From: Vicinibacter sp964507535
GTDB lineage: Bacteria; Bacteroidota; Bacteroidia; Chitinophagales; Saprospiraceae
Length of the DNA stretch: 64,000 bases
Assembly: GCA_964507535.1 (NCBI GenBank)
Contig: CAZDQG010000018.1
Location: 1-64,000, forward strand
Direction of reading: 5' to 3'
Shown: positions 7,621 through 16,877 of the stretch, piece after piece
How positions within the stretch are numbered: the first letter of the stretch is position 1
Layout of the letters: every line of letters starts with the position of its first letter
Position numbers and translations under genes: made by a program
Notes under the pieces: model-generated
Told to the model about the DNA's origin: nothing
Database searches by the model: none
The model's input: the letters and a program-made list of their open reading frames with translations, nothing else

Positions 7621-10600
7621 TTATTCAGCTGCTTTAACAACTGGAATAACCATTCGATTGCCCGAGATATTCAACTCAAGGTAATAAAGTCCGGGAGCCA
7701 CATGGATATTATCCAGTATAATCTGTTGCTTTCCTGAAAAAAGCTCATACCCCTTTTGGAACATTTCCTGACCCATTTGATTGCGCAAAGTAGCCAACAA
7801 TTCACCCGGTTCATTACGTTCTATTGAGAGGGTAATACTTTGATCAAATGGATTCGGGTAGGCCACGATGGCCTGTGAGCCTGATCCCTGCTGGGTTTTT
7901 ATAAGGACTCTTTTACCATCTGCAAACCAGTTCCCCCAATGTGCTTCGGAAATAAACAATTGCTCCGATCCAGCTGATTGGATTTTATTTTTATTCAATT
8001 CTTTAAACTTGATGGACCGCTTTCCAGAATTATCTACGCCGTCATAAATTATAAACTGGTCATTTACGGAATAGTTTGGATATCCCGTATCGTCCCTGTT
8101 TCCAGCAATTTCTCCCAAGGCACCCGTTTCAATGTTTGCACCCACGATAGAAAAGGTATTGCTAAAAAGTCCCTCTTCCAAATAATCAAAAGCAATGATA
8201 TACGGCGAATTTTTTGAAAACACCGGATTCCCAACACTTGTATTTTCCGGAATATCTGAAAATAATTTCTCGATATGTCCATCTCCAAAAACATTTGTAC
8301 CGCGGTCCCACACCCTGATAAAACCAATATCCCAATATTCGTAATTACCTCCCGTAGTACGTTCGAGTTTGCTTAACGCATCATACATGACATACTGGCC
8401 AGAGGGCTCAAAATCCATAAAGTCAGCATAGCGGACGTTGGAGGTAACGACCCCGGAAGAAGTGGTAGGATTCGTCAACGTGTAGGTTTTCCAAACTTGT
8501 TTTACGAAATCAAAAATATGGATTTTATTTTCCTCCTGCTGAAAGAGCACCGAAAGCAAACGACCATCTTTTGATATAACTGCATTCCTGTAAATGGGAT
8601 CCGGATCAAGAACAAATTCCTCATACACTTTAGTGCTCTGATTTAAGAAAAGTCCGTACAACTTGGAGTCCATTCCCACATAATATATTTCCACTCCATT
8701 GTCTGTAACACTGGGTTTACTCTTTATAGCCCGAGCAGTAAGCTGGATGATTTTATTCGTCTTTAGGTTAATAAGATAAACACCGACATCGTCCACATCT
8801 GTACATATTACATATTCATTACCGGGATTTACCGGAAGATCCTTTTGATACTGTGTACCACCACCACCCGGGTTTCCGCTTGAACCGATTCCAACCAGAT
8901 CAAAGGCTTTTTTTGCGGCATTGTGTACTGTTGAATTATTCCCATGTAAATCAATACATGCTTGTTCAACCGCAAGACGCAGATCTTTAAATTGAGAAGA
9001 CCTGGTTAGGTAATTTGCAAGGGTTCTGTAATATACTTTTTCCCCGATCTGCTTGGCTTGCTCCTCATTGCTGCTTTTCGCAATTTCCTGTACAAAGAGG
9101 AAAAACGCATAATTTGGAATACCGCTATTGATATGCACCCCACCATTATCCTGTGAACCTTTATATTGCTCTGATACATGCTTGGGTTGCCATCTGCTGA
9201 AATCATTTGTTTGTCCTCCATTGTGAGGGTCGCTTAAGTCTCTTAAGGCACCTGAAGGGAAACTGCTAAGTTTGACAACATCTTCTCCGATTTTCCAATC
9301 ATTGCGGTCAATCATTGCTCCAAAGACATCTGCAAATGATTCATTGATCGCACCGGATTCCCCTTCATAGGCAAGATTTGCCGTATTTTGGATGACCCCA
9401 TGAGACATTTCATGTCCTGCGACATCCAGGCCTTTAGCAAGTGGACCAAATGCCTGCGCACCATTACCATAAAACATGGCTTGTCCATTCCAAAAGGCAT
9501 TATCAAGCCCGGTGCCCCCCTGATCTGTAATATTGATGATACTGATGATGGTGCCACCATTGCCATCGATGGAATTACGGCTGTGGGTATTGAGGTAATA
9601 TTCGTATGCGATGGATCCATTGTAATGTGCACTTACCGCCGTTTTTGACCAGGTATTCGAACTGGATCGTATTTGGTCAACCCGAGGATTATCTACTGTA
9701 GAATTTAAACCATCGATAGTCCATATCACTCCAACGGGATCATCCAGCTTAAAGGAAGATGGCTTAAACATAGGTCTTGCTGCATCAATCATGTACACGA
9801 AACTTCCTTCCCTCCAAACATTTAAAGTCCTGGTTACGTCAAAAAGATCTTTTGCGGTTGTTGTTTCAGATCCTGAGGGATTCGGAGCAGCTGTGCACAC
9901 ATGGCCTGGCTCAGAAACATGGAGCATGCATTGTGCAGCGTGTGCTTTTACTATGTTTCCGCCAACTGCATCCACATACACTATCCAACGCTTCATAAGG
10001 TCTGGAAAAATTTCCAATTCGTAAACCAGTTTCCAGCTTCCATCCGCAGGATCTTGTAAATAACCCAGTGCATGCTGCTGCAAACCCAGCTTCACAAAAG
10101 AAGGTTGGTTATCCCTTGGACTTGCACAGGCAATACCCCGGGTATTTAAATAATCAACTGCTTTTTTATAGGCTTCTTCTGAGGAAATGGATGCGGTATT
10201 CGCCTGATCCGGCTGCTTAAAGTTTCCATGCGCAAGGGTTGGTTTGCCAGGATAAACGTGAACAAAATATTCAGAACCAAAAACGGGATATCCATCAAAA
10301 AGCAGGTCAAATTTCAAGTGCTGTATTCCTAAATCATCGGTCTGCTCCTCTCGCAATTTAAATTCTATACCCCCAATGTCTTCCGGATCAAAAGCCAATT
10401 TGAGTTGTTTTGACCAATCGGTTTTTGTACGGGAGCGCGACTGAAGTCCTGCTTCAGGAAATAACATACGGGTTGGGTGTCCGGAGCCATCCAGCTCTAA
10501 AACCTTGTACACCTTCAAAATGTCATCGAGGCTGGCTCCGAGAAACGGCTTGACAACAAAAGGAGAAGTCTGAATGAATGGGGACTCCAACCTAGGCAAA

Positions 10601-10737
10601 TAAGATGGTTTATTCAGAGCATGACTTGTAACATAAGATGGGGTGGTATGAAATGTTGGCTGTGGCTTAAAACGAGATGTTTGGCTGTAAAGACTGCAAA
10701 CGGAAAGAAGCGTTAATAAAAAGACCCGCATTTTCAT
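7621..10737 (-). CDS. Secreted thermolysin-like M4 metallopeptidase with T9SS domain
   Basis: 1038 residues with a signal peptide (MKMRVFLLTLLSVCSLYSQ). Residues ~60-290 form the FTP/PepSY-type propeptide. The M4 catalytic domain follows: HEMSH at 442-446, the Glu ligand in GAINESFAD at ~466, and a downstream NDNGG.. HINSGIPNYAF segment near 540-555 carrying the catalytic His. After about residue 640 comes a non-catalytic region resembling a TolB/WD40-type beta-propeller, and the last ~85 residues are a type A T9SS sorting domain (VAYPNPFDQSITLSI to the end). It should be an extracellular or surface protease made as an inactive precursor. Its ATG overlaps the end of the upstream emfourin-like lipoprotein gene by 4 bases, indicating coupled expression. 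Confidence 0.9.
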   Translation of the reverse strand: MKMRVFLLTLLSVCSLYSQTSRFKPQPTFHTTPSYVTSHALNKPSYLPRLESPFIQTSPFVVKPFLGASLDDILKVYKVLELDGSGHPTRMLFPEAGLQSRSRTKTDWSKQLKLAFDPEDIGGIEFKLREEQTDDLGIQHLKFDLLFDGYPVFGSEYFVHVYPGKPTLAHGNFKQPDQANTASISSEEAYKKAVDYLNTRGIACASPRDNQPSFVKLGLQQHALGYLQDPADGSWKLVYELEIFPDLMKRWIVYVDAVGGNIVKAHAAQCMLHVSEPGHVCTAAPNPSGSETTTAKDLFDVTRTLNVWREGSFVYMIDAARPMFKPSSFKLDDPVGVIWTIDGLNSTVDNPRVDQIRSSSNTWSKTAVSAHYNGSIAYEYYLNTHSRNSIDGNGGTIISIINITDQGGTGLDNAFWNGQAMFYGNGAQAFGPLAKGLDVAGHEMSHGVIQNTANLAYEGESGAINESFADVFGAMIDRNDWKIGEDVVKLSSFPSGALRDLSDPHNGGQTNDFSRWQPKHVSEQYKGSQDNGGVHINSGIPNYAFFLFVQEIAKSSNEEQAKQIGEKVYYRTLANYLTRSSQFKDLRLAVEQACIDLHGNNSTVHNAAKKAFDLVGIGSSGNPGGGGTQYQKDLPVNPGNEYVICTDVDDVGVYLINLKTNKIIQLTARAIKSKPSVTDNGVEIYYVGMDSKLYGLFLNQSTKVYEEFVLDPDPIYRNAVISKDGRLLSVLFQQEENKIHIFDFVKQVWKTYTLTNPTTSSGVVTSNVRYADFMDFEPSGQYVMYDALSKLERTTGGNYEYWDIGFIRVWDRGTNVFGDGHIEKLFSDIPENTSVGNPVFSKNSPYIIAFDYLEEGLFSNTFSIVGANIETGALGEIAGNRDDTGYPNYSVNDQFIIYDGVDNSGKRSIKFKELNKNKIQSAGSEQLFISEAHWGNWFADGKRVLIKTQQGSGSQAIVAYPNPFDQSITLSIERNEPGELLATLRNQMGQEMFQKGYELFSGKQQIILDNIHVAPGLYYLELNISGNRMVIPVVKAAE

Positions 10738-11153
10738 GATTTGATTTTATTAATAACTGTAATCACATAATTGTAAAAAAGTTCGAGGGATTTGGGATGC
10801 TCCGTATCATAAGGATCCCATGCCATCCGTCGAGCACCTGATGTACTTTGAAGTTCGATAAATTGGTAGATATTGCCGGGGTTGTTCCAATCCAGGGAAG
10901 ACAGGTTCAGGGTCTCCATATTTGTACGAATCTGCTTGAGATCACCTTTTGAAATTTTTCCAATAAAAGACCCATCTCTCTCCAGTTTACCATCCTGGTA
11001 TAGGGTATAGCTTGTTTCCCGACCTGTAAATCCACCGCCATTTCCAATTCTAAGTAAGACTTCAGGAGCGTTCATGTTTGTTTTGCCACAAGAAACAAGG
11101 CCAGTCAAAAACAATAGCAAATTGATTATCAGACACTTATTTATTACACTCAT
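10734..11153 (-). CDS. Small lipoprotein resembling the M4-peptidase inhibitor emfourin
   Basis: 139 residues with a lipoprotein signal: hydrophobic stretch then LVSC with the acylated Cys at 22. The mature part begins VLLRIGNGGGFTGRE, close to the N-terminal GGF.G strand of emfourin, a small protein that inhibits protealysin-type M4 peptidases. It continues with a helix (ISKGDLKQIRTNMETLNL), then strands IYQFIELQSTSGARRMAWD and a C-terminal helix, an order that fits emfourin. The stop overlaps the start of the M4 peptidase gene by 4 bases, the same gene pairing known for emfourin. A membrane-tethered inhibitor would protect the cell envelope during export. The identification rests on motif memory, not a search. 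Confidence 0.55.
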   Translation of the reverse strand: MSVINKCLIINLLLFLTGLVSCGKTNMNAPEVLLRIGNGGGFTGRETSYTLYQDGKLERDGSFIGKISKGDLKQIRTNMETLNLSSLDWNNPGNIYQFIELQSTSGARRMAWDPYDTEHPKSLELFYNYVITVINKIKS

Positions 11154-11217
11154 TGGGAAAGCCTTAATTCTAAGTTAAAAACGCATTAGGGCTACAAATT
11201 ATGAGTTTTAGTCGTAC

Positions 11218-11225
11218 TATCTTTG
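11218..11225 (+). promoter_or_regulatory. Bacteroidota-type -7 promoter box (TATCTTTG)
   Basis: Exact TAnnTTTG match ending 27 bases before the ATG at 11253, giving a predicted leader of about 20 bases. It supports the ATG at 11253 as the start instead of the upstream TTG at 11223, which falls inside this box. Confidence 0.5.
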
Positions 11226-11252
11226 TTAAAGTTAATAAACAATTTAAGACGT

Positions 11253-11684
11253 ATGAAAAAATTAATCATCTGCACATTTTTAGGTTTGTTTTTTATTGCA
11301 AACAGTTCGTATGCACAATGCTCACATGCTTCTAAAACAGCAGAAGCAAAGAATTGTGTTAAACCCAGTGAAGCTGCTTTAAAGGCTGCAGCAAATGATC
11401 CAAACATCGAAACAAAAGTTTGCGAAGGTTCAGGTAGTATTTGTTTTAAAAGAAAGTCTGTATCCGCAGATGGAACTGCGTCTTTTGAGGATGTGCGTTT
11501 TGATGAAGCTTCTGCAAGCTTCGTAGCCATCCCGGCCGGTAGTGCTGCAGGTAGTGATAAGAAATCCTGCTCTGCATCAAAGGCTTGTTGTGCAAAAGGC
11601 TCTGCTTCAGGTAAGGCGTGCTGCAAGGCAAAATCTTCCGCTGCTGCACCTAATGAAAATGCAGCTCCTGCAAAATCGGAATAA
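11253..11684 (+). CDS. Small secreted Cys-rich protein, metallothionein-like tail
   Basis: 143 residues. The signal peptide is clear (MKKLIICTFLGLFFIANSSYAQ). The mature chain has nine Cys: single Cys at 23, 35, 57, 64, then a dense cluster at 106, 112-113 and 123-124 in KSCSASKACCAKGSASGKACCKAK, and it ends in a low-complexity Ala/Pro/Lys tail. Paired Cys separated by small residues suggest metal binding or disulfide cross-linking in the periplasm or outside. No named family was recognised. It is a single-gene unit: a -7 box lies just upstream and a strong terminator 18 bases downstream, so it is likely to be abundantly and independently expressed. Confidence 0.8.
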   Translation: MKKLIICTFLGLFFIANSSYAQCSHASKTAEAKNCVKPSEAALKAAANDPNIETKVCEGSGSICFKRKSVSADGTASFEDVRFDEASASFVAIPAGSAAGSDKKSCSASKACCAKGSASGKACCKAKSSAAAPNENAAPAKSE

Positions 11685-11702
11685 TTAAAAATTCATTTTC
11701 AT

Positions 11703-11732
11703 AAAAAGGCTTCCCCAAAGGAAGCCTTTTTT
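11703..11732 (+). terminator. Strong intrinsic terminator
   Basis: AAAAAGGCTTCC (11703-11714), loop CCAAA, GGAAGCCTTTTTT (11720-11732). A 12-bp stem with flanking A and T runs could stop transcription from either side. It closes the Cys-rich protein gene, 10 bases before the beta-mannosidase ATG. Confidence 0.9.
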
Positions 11733-11742
11733 ATTTTGCAGA

Positions 11743-14256
11743 ATGAGCGCAAATCAATTCCTGTTTGTAATCCTGACCCTTCTTGGAATGAAATCATACT
11801 CCCAATCTGCTGCCAAAGAGCTGAATAATTGGAGTTTTAAGTCTTCTGAAGATCCGGAATGGTTGCCTTGCACGATTCCGGGAAATTCCATAACAGCGCT
11901 TCTAGAAAATGGAAAAATTGAAGATCCCTACTTTGGAGATCGGGAAAAAGAATTGCAATGGATTGCTGACCGGGATTGGTGGTTCAGATCTACTGTTTCC
12001 ATTGACTCCGCTTTAATGAGTCTTGATCATATCGATTTGGAATGCCCTGCCCTTGATCCAGGCTGCACGGTTTTTGTCAATGGAATTGAAACGGGAAAGG
12101 CCATAAATGGATTTCGCAAATGGACTTTTCCTGTCAAGTCCCTCTTGAAATTTGGTGAAAACATACTGGAATTCCATTTTAAATCCCCCAAAAAACTTTC
12201 GGACTCCCTCTACGCACAACTGGATCCTCCCCTTCCCGGTGGCCCACGAGTAACAGTGCGCAAGGTCCAATGCCAGTTTGGCTGGGATTTCGGCCCTACA
12301 TATCTCAGCTCTGGTATCATGAAAATGCCAAGAATTATGACCAGGGATCATTTTTCGTTGGAAGATGTCAGCCTGCAAACCCTTTCCATCAGTCCCCATA
12401 AAGCAACACTTGAACTTTTAGTCTATTTCCAAAATTCAAATAAGGATGTACAGAAATTTGAATTCGATTTGGAAGTTGGAGATCGCAAATTTGTGTTCTT
12501 CCAGGATTTCACCGCAGGTGCGCATGTCTTCAGGCAACAGCTTGAATTCCAAAGTCCGGAGCTCTGGTGGCCTAATGGAATGGGAGCGGCGAAAATGTAT
12601 CCCTGCACCTTGACCATCAGGTCTAATGGGATACCCGACATTCCGCATAAATGGAGAACCGGCATACGAACATTGGAACTGGATCATAAGGATGATGCGA
12701 TCGGAAAAGCATTCCGGTTTATCGTCAACGGGAAACCTGTATTCTGCAAAGGAGCAAATTATATACCCCCTGATTTGATCAGGGATGATACTAAAAAATA
12801 CCTCCCATTATTGGAATCTGCCGTTTATTCAAACTTCAACATGATACGGGTATGGGGAGGTGGCAAATATGAAGCGGACGCATTTTATGATGCATGTGAT
12901 GAAAAAGGTTTATTGGTCTGGCAAGACTTTATGTTTGCATGTGGCATGTATCCCGGCGATTCTGCCTTCCTTGAAAATGTAAAAGAAGAGGCGAGGCAGC
13001 AGGTCATCCGATTATCTCGCCATCCCTGCCTTGCCTTGTGGTGTGGCAATAATGAAAATAACGAAGGATGGCATCGATGGGGATGGCAGGATCCCATGCA
13101 GCAAAGCCAGCGGGATAAAATCTGGGAGGACTATACCAACTTGTTTAATAGGATCCTGCCTCAGATCGTCGCCCAACATGCTCCCTATACTTCGTATTGG
13201 GAATCATCGCCCCTTTACGGGCGCGGTGATGAACGGTTTAAAAACCATGGGGATGCACACGACTGGGGACTGTGGCATGACGAAATGCCTTTTAAAAATC
13301 TTGAGCAACGCATTCCCAGATTCATGAGTGAGTTTGGCTTTCAGTCCCTTCCATCACTAACGACCATTCGTTCGTTTGCACACGATGACCAGCTTTCCCT
13401 TACATCCAAGGATTTGCTCAATCACCAAAAACACCCCCGCGGAAACAAACTGATTCAAAGCTATGTCGAATGGGAATATCCTCCCGCTGAGGATTTTGAA
13501 AGCCTGGTGTATCTGAACCAGATGTGCCAATCCGAGGGTATTGAGCGCATCATTCGTTCACACCGAAAATCCAAACCACATTGCATGGGAAGTTTATACT
13601 GGCAGTTCAATGATTGCTGGCCAGGTATCTCATGGTCTGGAATTGACTATTTTGGGCGATGGAAAGCCCTTCAGCATAAGGTAAAAAATGCATTCGAACC
13701 CATCAGCTTTTATATAGATCACACTGCTGATGAAATCCGGATATTTGGCTTGAATGACTTACACCTGTTAGTACCGGTCCGGATTGAATACAGGTTACAG
13801 GATTTTTATGGAAATGCAATCCGATACCATTCATTTACAGACTCGCTGCAAGCAGATTCAAGTACACAACTCGCCTCTATTTTCCTGAACGTTAATAGGC
13901 TTGCTGTAGAACGATCCCATTACATGGTGGTTCATTGGGAAAGTCCCTATGGGTCTGGTCAAACCACCTACTTTTTTGAAGCCACCAAAAATCTTAAATT
14001 GCCTAAAGTGGAATTCCGCATAAATGATTTTGAAAACACAGAAACGGGATTTCGCTTTTCCATACGTGCCGACCAGCTTGCAAGGGGGGTTTACTTTCAG
14101 GAATCTGATACGCTACAATTCTTTCCGAACTATTTCGATTTAAACCCTAAAACCACTCAGCGCGTTGAATGTAAAAGCACCAAAAAGTGGGAGGACGTAA
14201 AACTCTTCACACGTTGTCTGAATGATTTATTTACAGAAAATATAATAAAAAGATGA
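11743..14256 (+). CDS. Beta-mannosidase, glycoside hydrolase family 2
   Basis: 837 residues with a signal peptide (MSANQFLFVILTLLGMKSYSQ), so probably periplasmic. The GH2 layout is visible: an N-terminal sugar-binding sandwich (about 20-200, with DRDWWFRSTVS), an Ig-like domain, then the TIM barrel. The acid/base sits in CGNNENNEGW (Glu438) and the nucleophile in MSEFGFQSLPSL (Glu530); RVWGGGKYEADAFYDACDEKGLLVWQDFMF is the usual barrel segment. The enzyme should remove terminal beta-linked mannose from oligosaccharides such as those from mannans or N-glycans. There is no SusC/D pair nearby. Its stop overlaps the urocanate hydratase start by 4 bases (ATGA), an unexpected operon partner. Confidence 0.9.
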   Translation: MSANQFLFVILTLLGMKSYSQSAAKELNNWSFKSSEDPEWLPCTIPGNSITALLENGKIEDPYFGDREKELQWIADRDWWFRSTVSIDSALMSLDHIDLECPALDPGCTVFVNGIETGKAINGFRKWTFPVKSLLKFGENILEFHFKSPKKLSDSLYAQLDPPLPGGPRVTVRKVQCQFGWDFGPTYLSSGIMKMPRIMTRDHFSLEDVSLQTLSISPHKATLELLVYFQNSNKDVQKFEFDLEVGDRKFVFFQDFTAGAHVFRQQLEFQSPELWWPNGMGAAKMYPCTLTIRSNGIPDIPHKWRTGIRTLELDHKDDAIGKAFRFIVNGKPVFCKGANYIPPDLIRDDTKKYLPLLESAVYSNFNMIRVWGGGKYEADAFYDACDEKGLLVWQDFMFACGMYPGDSAFLENVKEEARQQVIRLSRHPCLALWCGNNENNEGWHRWGWQDPMQQSQRDKIWEDYTNLFNRILPQIVAQHAPYTSYWESSPLYGRGDERFKNHGDAHDWGLWHDEMPFKNLEQRIPRFMSEFGFQSLPSLTTIRSFAHDDQLSLTSKDLLNHQKHPRGNKLIQSYVEWEYPPAEDFESLVYLNQMCQSEGIERIIRSHRKSKPHCMGSLYWQFNDCWPGISWSGIDYFGRWKALQHKVKNAFEPISFYIDHTADEIRIFGLNDLHLLVPVRIEYRLQDFYGNAIRYHSFTDSLQADSSTQLASIFLNVNRLAVERSHYMVVHWESPYGSGQTTYFFEATKNLKLPKVEFRINDFENTETGFRFSIRADQLARGVYFQESDTLQFFPNYFDLNPKTTQRVECKSTKKWEDVKLFTRCLNDLFTENIIKR

Positions 14257-16274
14257 AGGCATCTATACAAAACGGAATACCAATGGATTTACCTTCTCAT
14301 CCGGGTATTGATCCAACCGTACCTCATGCCCCGGTTCGAAATATTGAATCCGTCCTGAGCAAAGAAGAGAAAGAGCTGGCCGTACGAAACGCACTCCGGT
14401 ATTTCCCGGAAGTGCATCATGCATTTCTGGCAAAAGAATTTGCCCGTGAATTGCAGACGTATGGCCGCATCTACATGTACCGGTACCGGCCCACCTACGA
14501 AATGCATGCCCGCAGCATCGAAGCATACCCCGCCAGGAGCAGGGCCGCTGCAGCCATTATGTTGATGATTCAAAATAACCTGGATCCAAAGGTTGCCAAG
14601 TATCCGCATGAATTGATTACATATGGTGGCAACGGGGCTGTATTTCAGAATTGGGCGCAATATCTGCTTTGCATGAAATACCTCTCGGAAATGACAGACG
14701 AACAAACGCTTGTTTTGTATTCAGGTCATCCCATGGGATTGTTTCCATCGCATGAAACTGCACCGCGGGTAGTTGTAACGAACGGAATGATGATTCCCAA
14801 TTACAGCAGCAAGGAAGACTGGAATAAATATAACGCTTTGGGAGTTACCCAGTATGGTCAGATGACGGCAGGATCATTCATGTATATAGGTCCTCAGGGG
14901 ATTGTTCATGGAACTACCTTGACCCTTATGAATGCCCTTCGTAAAATCCATGCAACAAACAAGGGCCAGGGCAAAAAACTTTTCATTACGTCCGGACTGG
15001 GTGGAATGTCAGGTGCGCAATCCATTGCTGCGGTCATTGCGGGTATTACCTGCATCATCGCAGAAGTAGATCCGGATGCCATTAAGCAAAGACTTGAGGA
15101 TGGGTACATTTTAAAAGAAAACATTTATACAGACCTTACTGCATTGTTTGATCGTGTCCGTGCAGTTTCCAACAGTGCGGAAGGCATAGCACTTGTTTTT
15201 GATGGCAATATCGTGGACGTTTGGGAATATGCGGCAGCACATAAGCTCCATGTGGATTTAGGATCTGATCAAACTTCTCTGCATAACATCGATGATCTGG
15301 GTTATTGCCCTGCGGGATATCGTTTTGATGAAGCCAAGTCGCTGCTTAAAAGGGACAAGGTAAAATTCATGGAAGAAGTCCGCCAATCCTTGAGGAGGCA
15401 TGTCGATGCGATCAATCAACTTGCCGAAAGGGGAATGTATTTTTGGGATTACGGCAATGCCTTTCTTAAAGAAGCAGGAGTGGCAGGCGCGGATATCTGG
15501 AAAAACAGGCAGCATGAAGAATACCGCTATGCCTCTTATGTGGAAGACATTATGGGGCCTCTATGTTTTGATTATGGATTCGGACCATTTCGCTGGGTTT
15601 GCACTTCCGGAAGAATAGAGGATCTTCAACGAACGGACCTGATAGCAGCAGCAGTTATTGAAAGGCTTATCCCGGAATCAGAAGGAAACACACGCGCGCA
15701 ATACCTGGACAACCTCTTATGGATAAGAGATGCGCACAAAAATCTCCCGGTGGTAGGCAGCAAATCCAGAATCCTGTACGCAGATGCCACATGCCGAATT
15801 GAAATTGCACTTGCATTTAATGAAGCCATATCCAAGGGCCAGATCGATGCGGGAATAGTACTCGGACGCGATCACCATGATGTATCCGGTACGGACTCGC
15901 CATACAGAGAAACCTCGAATATTCGAGACGGTTCGCGGTTTACTGCAGATATGGCTGTGCACAATGTGATCGGAGACAGTTTCCGGGGTGCAAGCTGGGT
16001 ATCCCTTCACAATGGCGGAGGTGTAGGATGGGGAGAAGTAATCAATGGGGGCTTTGGAATGTATATCGATGGCACAGAACTTTCGGCACAGCGAATCAAG
16101 AGCATGCTGCATTGGGATGTACATAATGGGGTGAGCAGAAGAGCATGGGCCCGAAATGAGGGCGCCATTAAAACTATTCAAAAAGCAATGGACCAGGATC
16201 CTTTGCTCAAGGTTAGTTTACCCCACCTTGTGGATGAAAAAATCCTGGACGGCCTTTTCGATGAGCTAAACTAA
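14253..16274 (+). CDS. hutU: Urocanate hydratase
   Basis: 673 residues, cytoplasmic, converting urocanate to imidazolone propionate in histidine degradation. The sequence is unmistakable: YGRIYMYRYRPTYEMHAR, YPHELITYGGNGAVFQNWAQ, YSGHPMGLFPSHETAPR, the NAD-binding TSGLGGMSGAQSIAAVIAG and the C-terminal VSLHNGGGVGWGEVINGGFGM. It belongs to the long form (about 660-680 residues) found in Bacteroidota and animals, not the ~550-residue proteobacterial form. The other hut genes (hutH, hutI, ftcD) are not in this window. Start is an ATG overlapping the beta-mannosidase stop, so it relies on that transcript or on an internal promoter. Confidence 0.95.
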   Translation: MKASIQNGIPMDLPSHPGIDPTVPHAPVRNIESVLSKEEKELAVRNALRYFPEVHHAFLAKEFARELQTYGRIYMYRYRPTYEMHARSIEAYPARSRAAAAIMLMIQNNLDPKVAKYPHELITYGGNGAVFQNWAQYLLCMKYLSEMTDEQTLVLYSGHPMGLFPSHETAPRVVVTNGMMIPNYSSKEDWNKYNALGVTQYGQMTAGSFMYIGPQGIVHGTTLTLMNALRKIHATNKGQGKKLFITSGLGGMSGAQSIAAVIAGITCIIAEVDPDAIKQRLEDGYILKENIYTDLTALFDRVRAVSNSAEGIALVFDGNIVDVWEYAAAHKLHVDLGSDQTSLHNIDDLGYCPAGYRFDEAKSLLKRDKVKFMEEVRQSLRRHVDAINQLAERGMYFWDYGNAFLKEAGVAGADIWKNRQHEEYRYASYVEDIMGPLCFDYGFGPFRWVCTSGRIEDLQRTDLIAAAVIERLIPESEGNTRAQYLDNLLWIRDAHKNLPVVGSKSRILYADATCRIEIALAFNEAISKGQIDAGIVLGRDHHDVSGTDSPYRETSNIRDGSRFTADMAVHNVIGDSFRGASWVSLHNGGGVGWGEVINGGFGMYIDGTELSAQRIKSMLHWDVHNGVSRRAWARNEGAIKTIQKAMDQDPLLKVSLPHLVDEKILDGLFDELN

Positions 16275-16433
16275 GTGTGGATCGGCACCACCGAAGAAAT
16301 AAAATATATCTGATAATCAGGGCACTATATTATTCTATAAGGATTCCAATTTTTGCAAAAACAATTTTCGACCTAAGGACAACCAAGTTCTTACAAACTT
16401 GTAATATCTTTCAGTCACTAAACTTATCGCTTT

Positions 16434-16832
16434 ATGATGAATGAACCCGTATCGGCAATTATGGTTCGCGATGTCAAAACCGTTGGACCTGAGGATGCCC
16501 TTCAAAAGGTTAAAGAATTGCTGATCAACCACCGCATACACCATGTGCCCGTAGTAGATGCAAATTACAAGCTACTGGGGATCGTGACCACCTATGACCT
16601 TTTTAAGCTTGGCGTGGATCACAAAGATTACCCAACTACCAAAGTTGCTAATGTGATGACCAAGATTCTGGCTACGATTGAGCCGACTGACAAAGTTGGT
16701 ACAGCTGCAGAAGTGTTCATGGAGCATTTGTTTCATGCGCTTCCTGTTACTGAAAACGGGAAATTGGTGGGAATTGTCACAAGTTTCGATATTCTCAAGT
16801 ATGAATATCAAAAAGAATATCCTCCGAAATAG
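16434..16832 (+). CDS. CBS-domain pair protein
   Basis: 132 residues made almost entirely of two CBS modules: residues ~5-60 (VSAIMVRDVKTVGPEDALQKVKELLINHRIHHVPVVD) and ~72-128 (VANVMTKILATIEPTDKVGTAAEVFMEHLFHALPVTENGKLVGIVTSFDILK). Paired CBS domains bind adenine nucleotides or related ligands and act as energy or ligand sensors; stand-alone versions have no single known target. It lies 159 bases after hutU and 45 bases before a membrane coiled-coil gene. A near match to the -7 consensus (TATCTTTC) occurs in the upstream gap, so it may have its own promoter. Confidence 0.9.
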   Translation: MMNEPVSAIMVRDVKTVGPEDALQKVKELLINHRIHHVPVVDANYKLLGIVTTYDLFKLGVDHKDYPTTKVANVMTKILATIEPTDKVGTAAEVFMEHLFHALPVTENGKLVGIVTSFDILKYEYQKEYPPK

Positions 16833-16877
16833 CCATTTTGGAATTTTATTGCTTAACCGTAGATTTTAATTCAGATC

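Noticed and set aside
11192..11626. Minus-strand frame of 144 codons opposite the Cys-rich gene
   Set aside because: The plus-strand gene has a signal peptide, promoter and terminator; the antisense frame has none of these.
14702..14713. ACAAACGCTTGT in hutU as a sixth copy of the palindrome
   Set aside because: It differs at the centre and encodes conserved residues; I did not count it.
15717..16181. Minus-strand frame of 154 codons opposite hutU
   Set aside because: Shadow of the highly conserved urocanate hydratase sequence, no signal or family.
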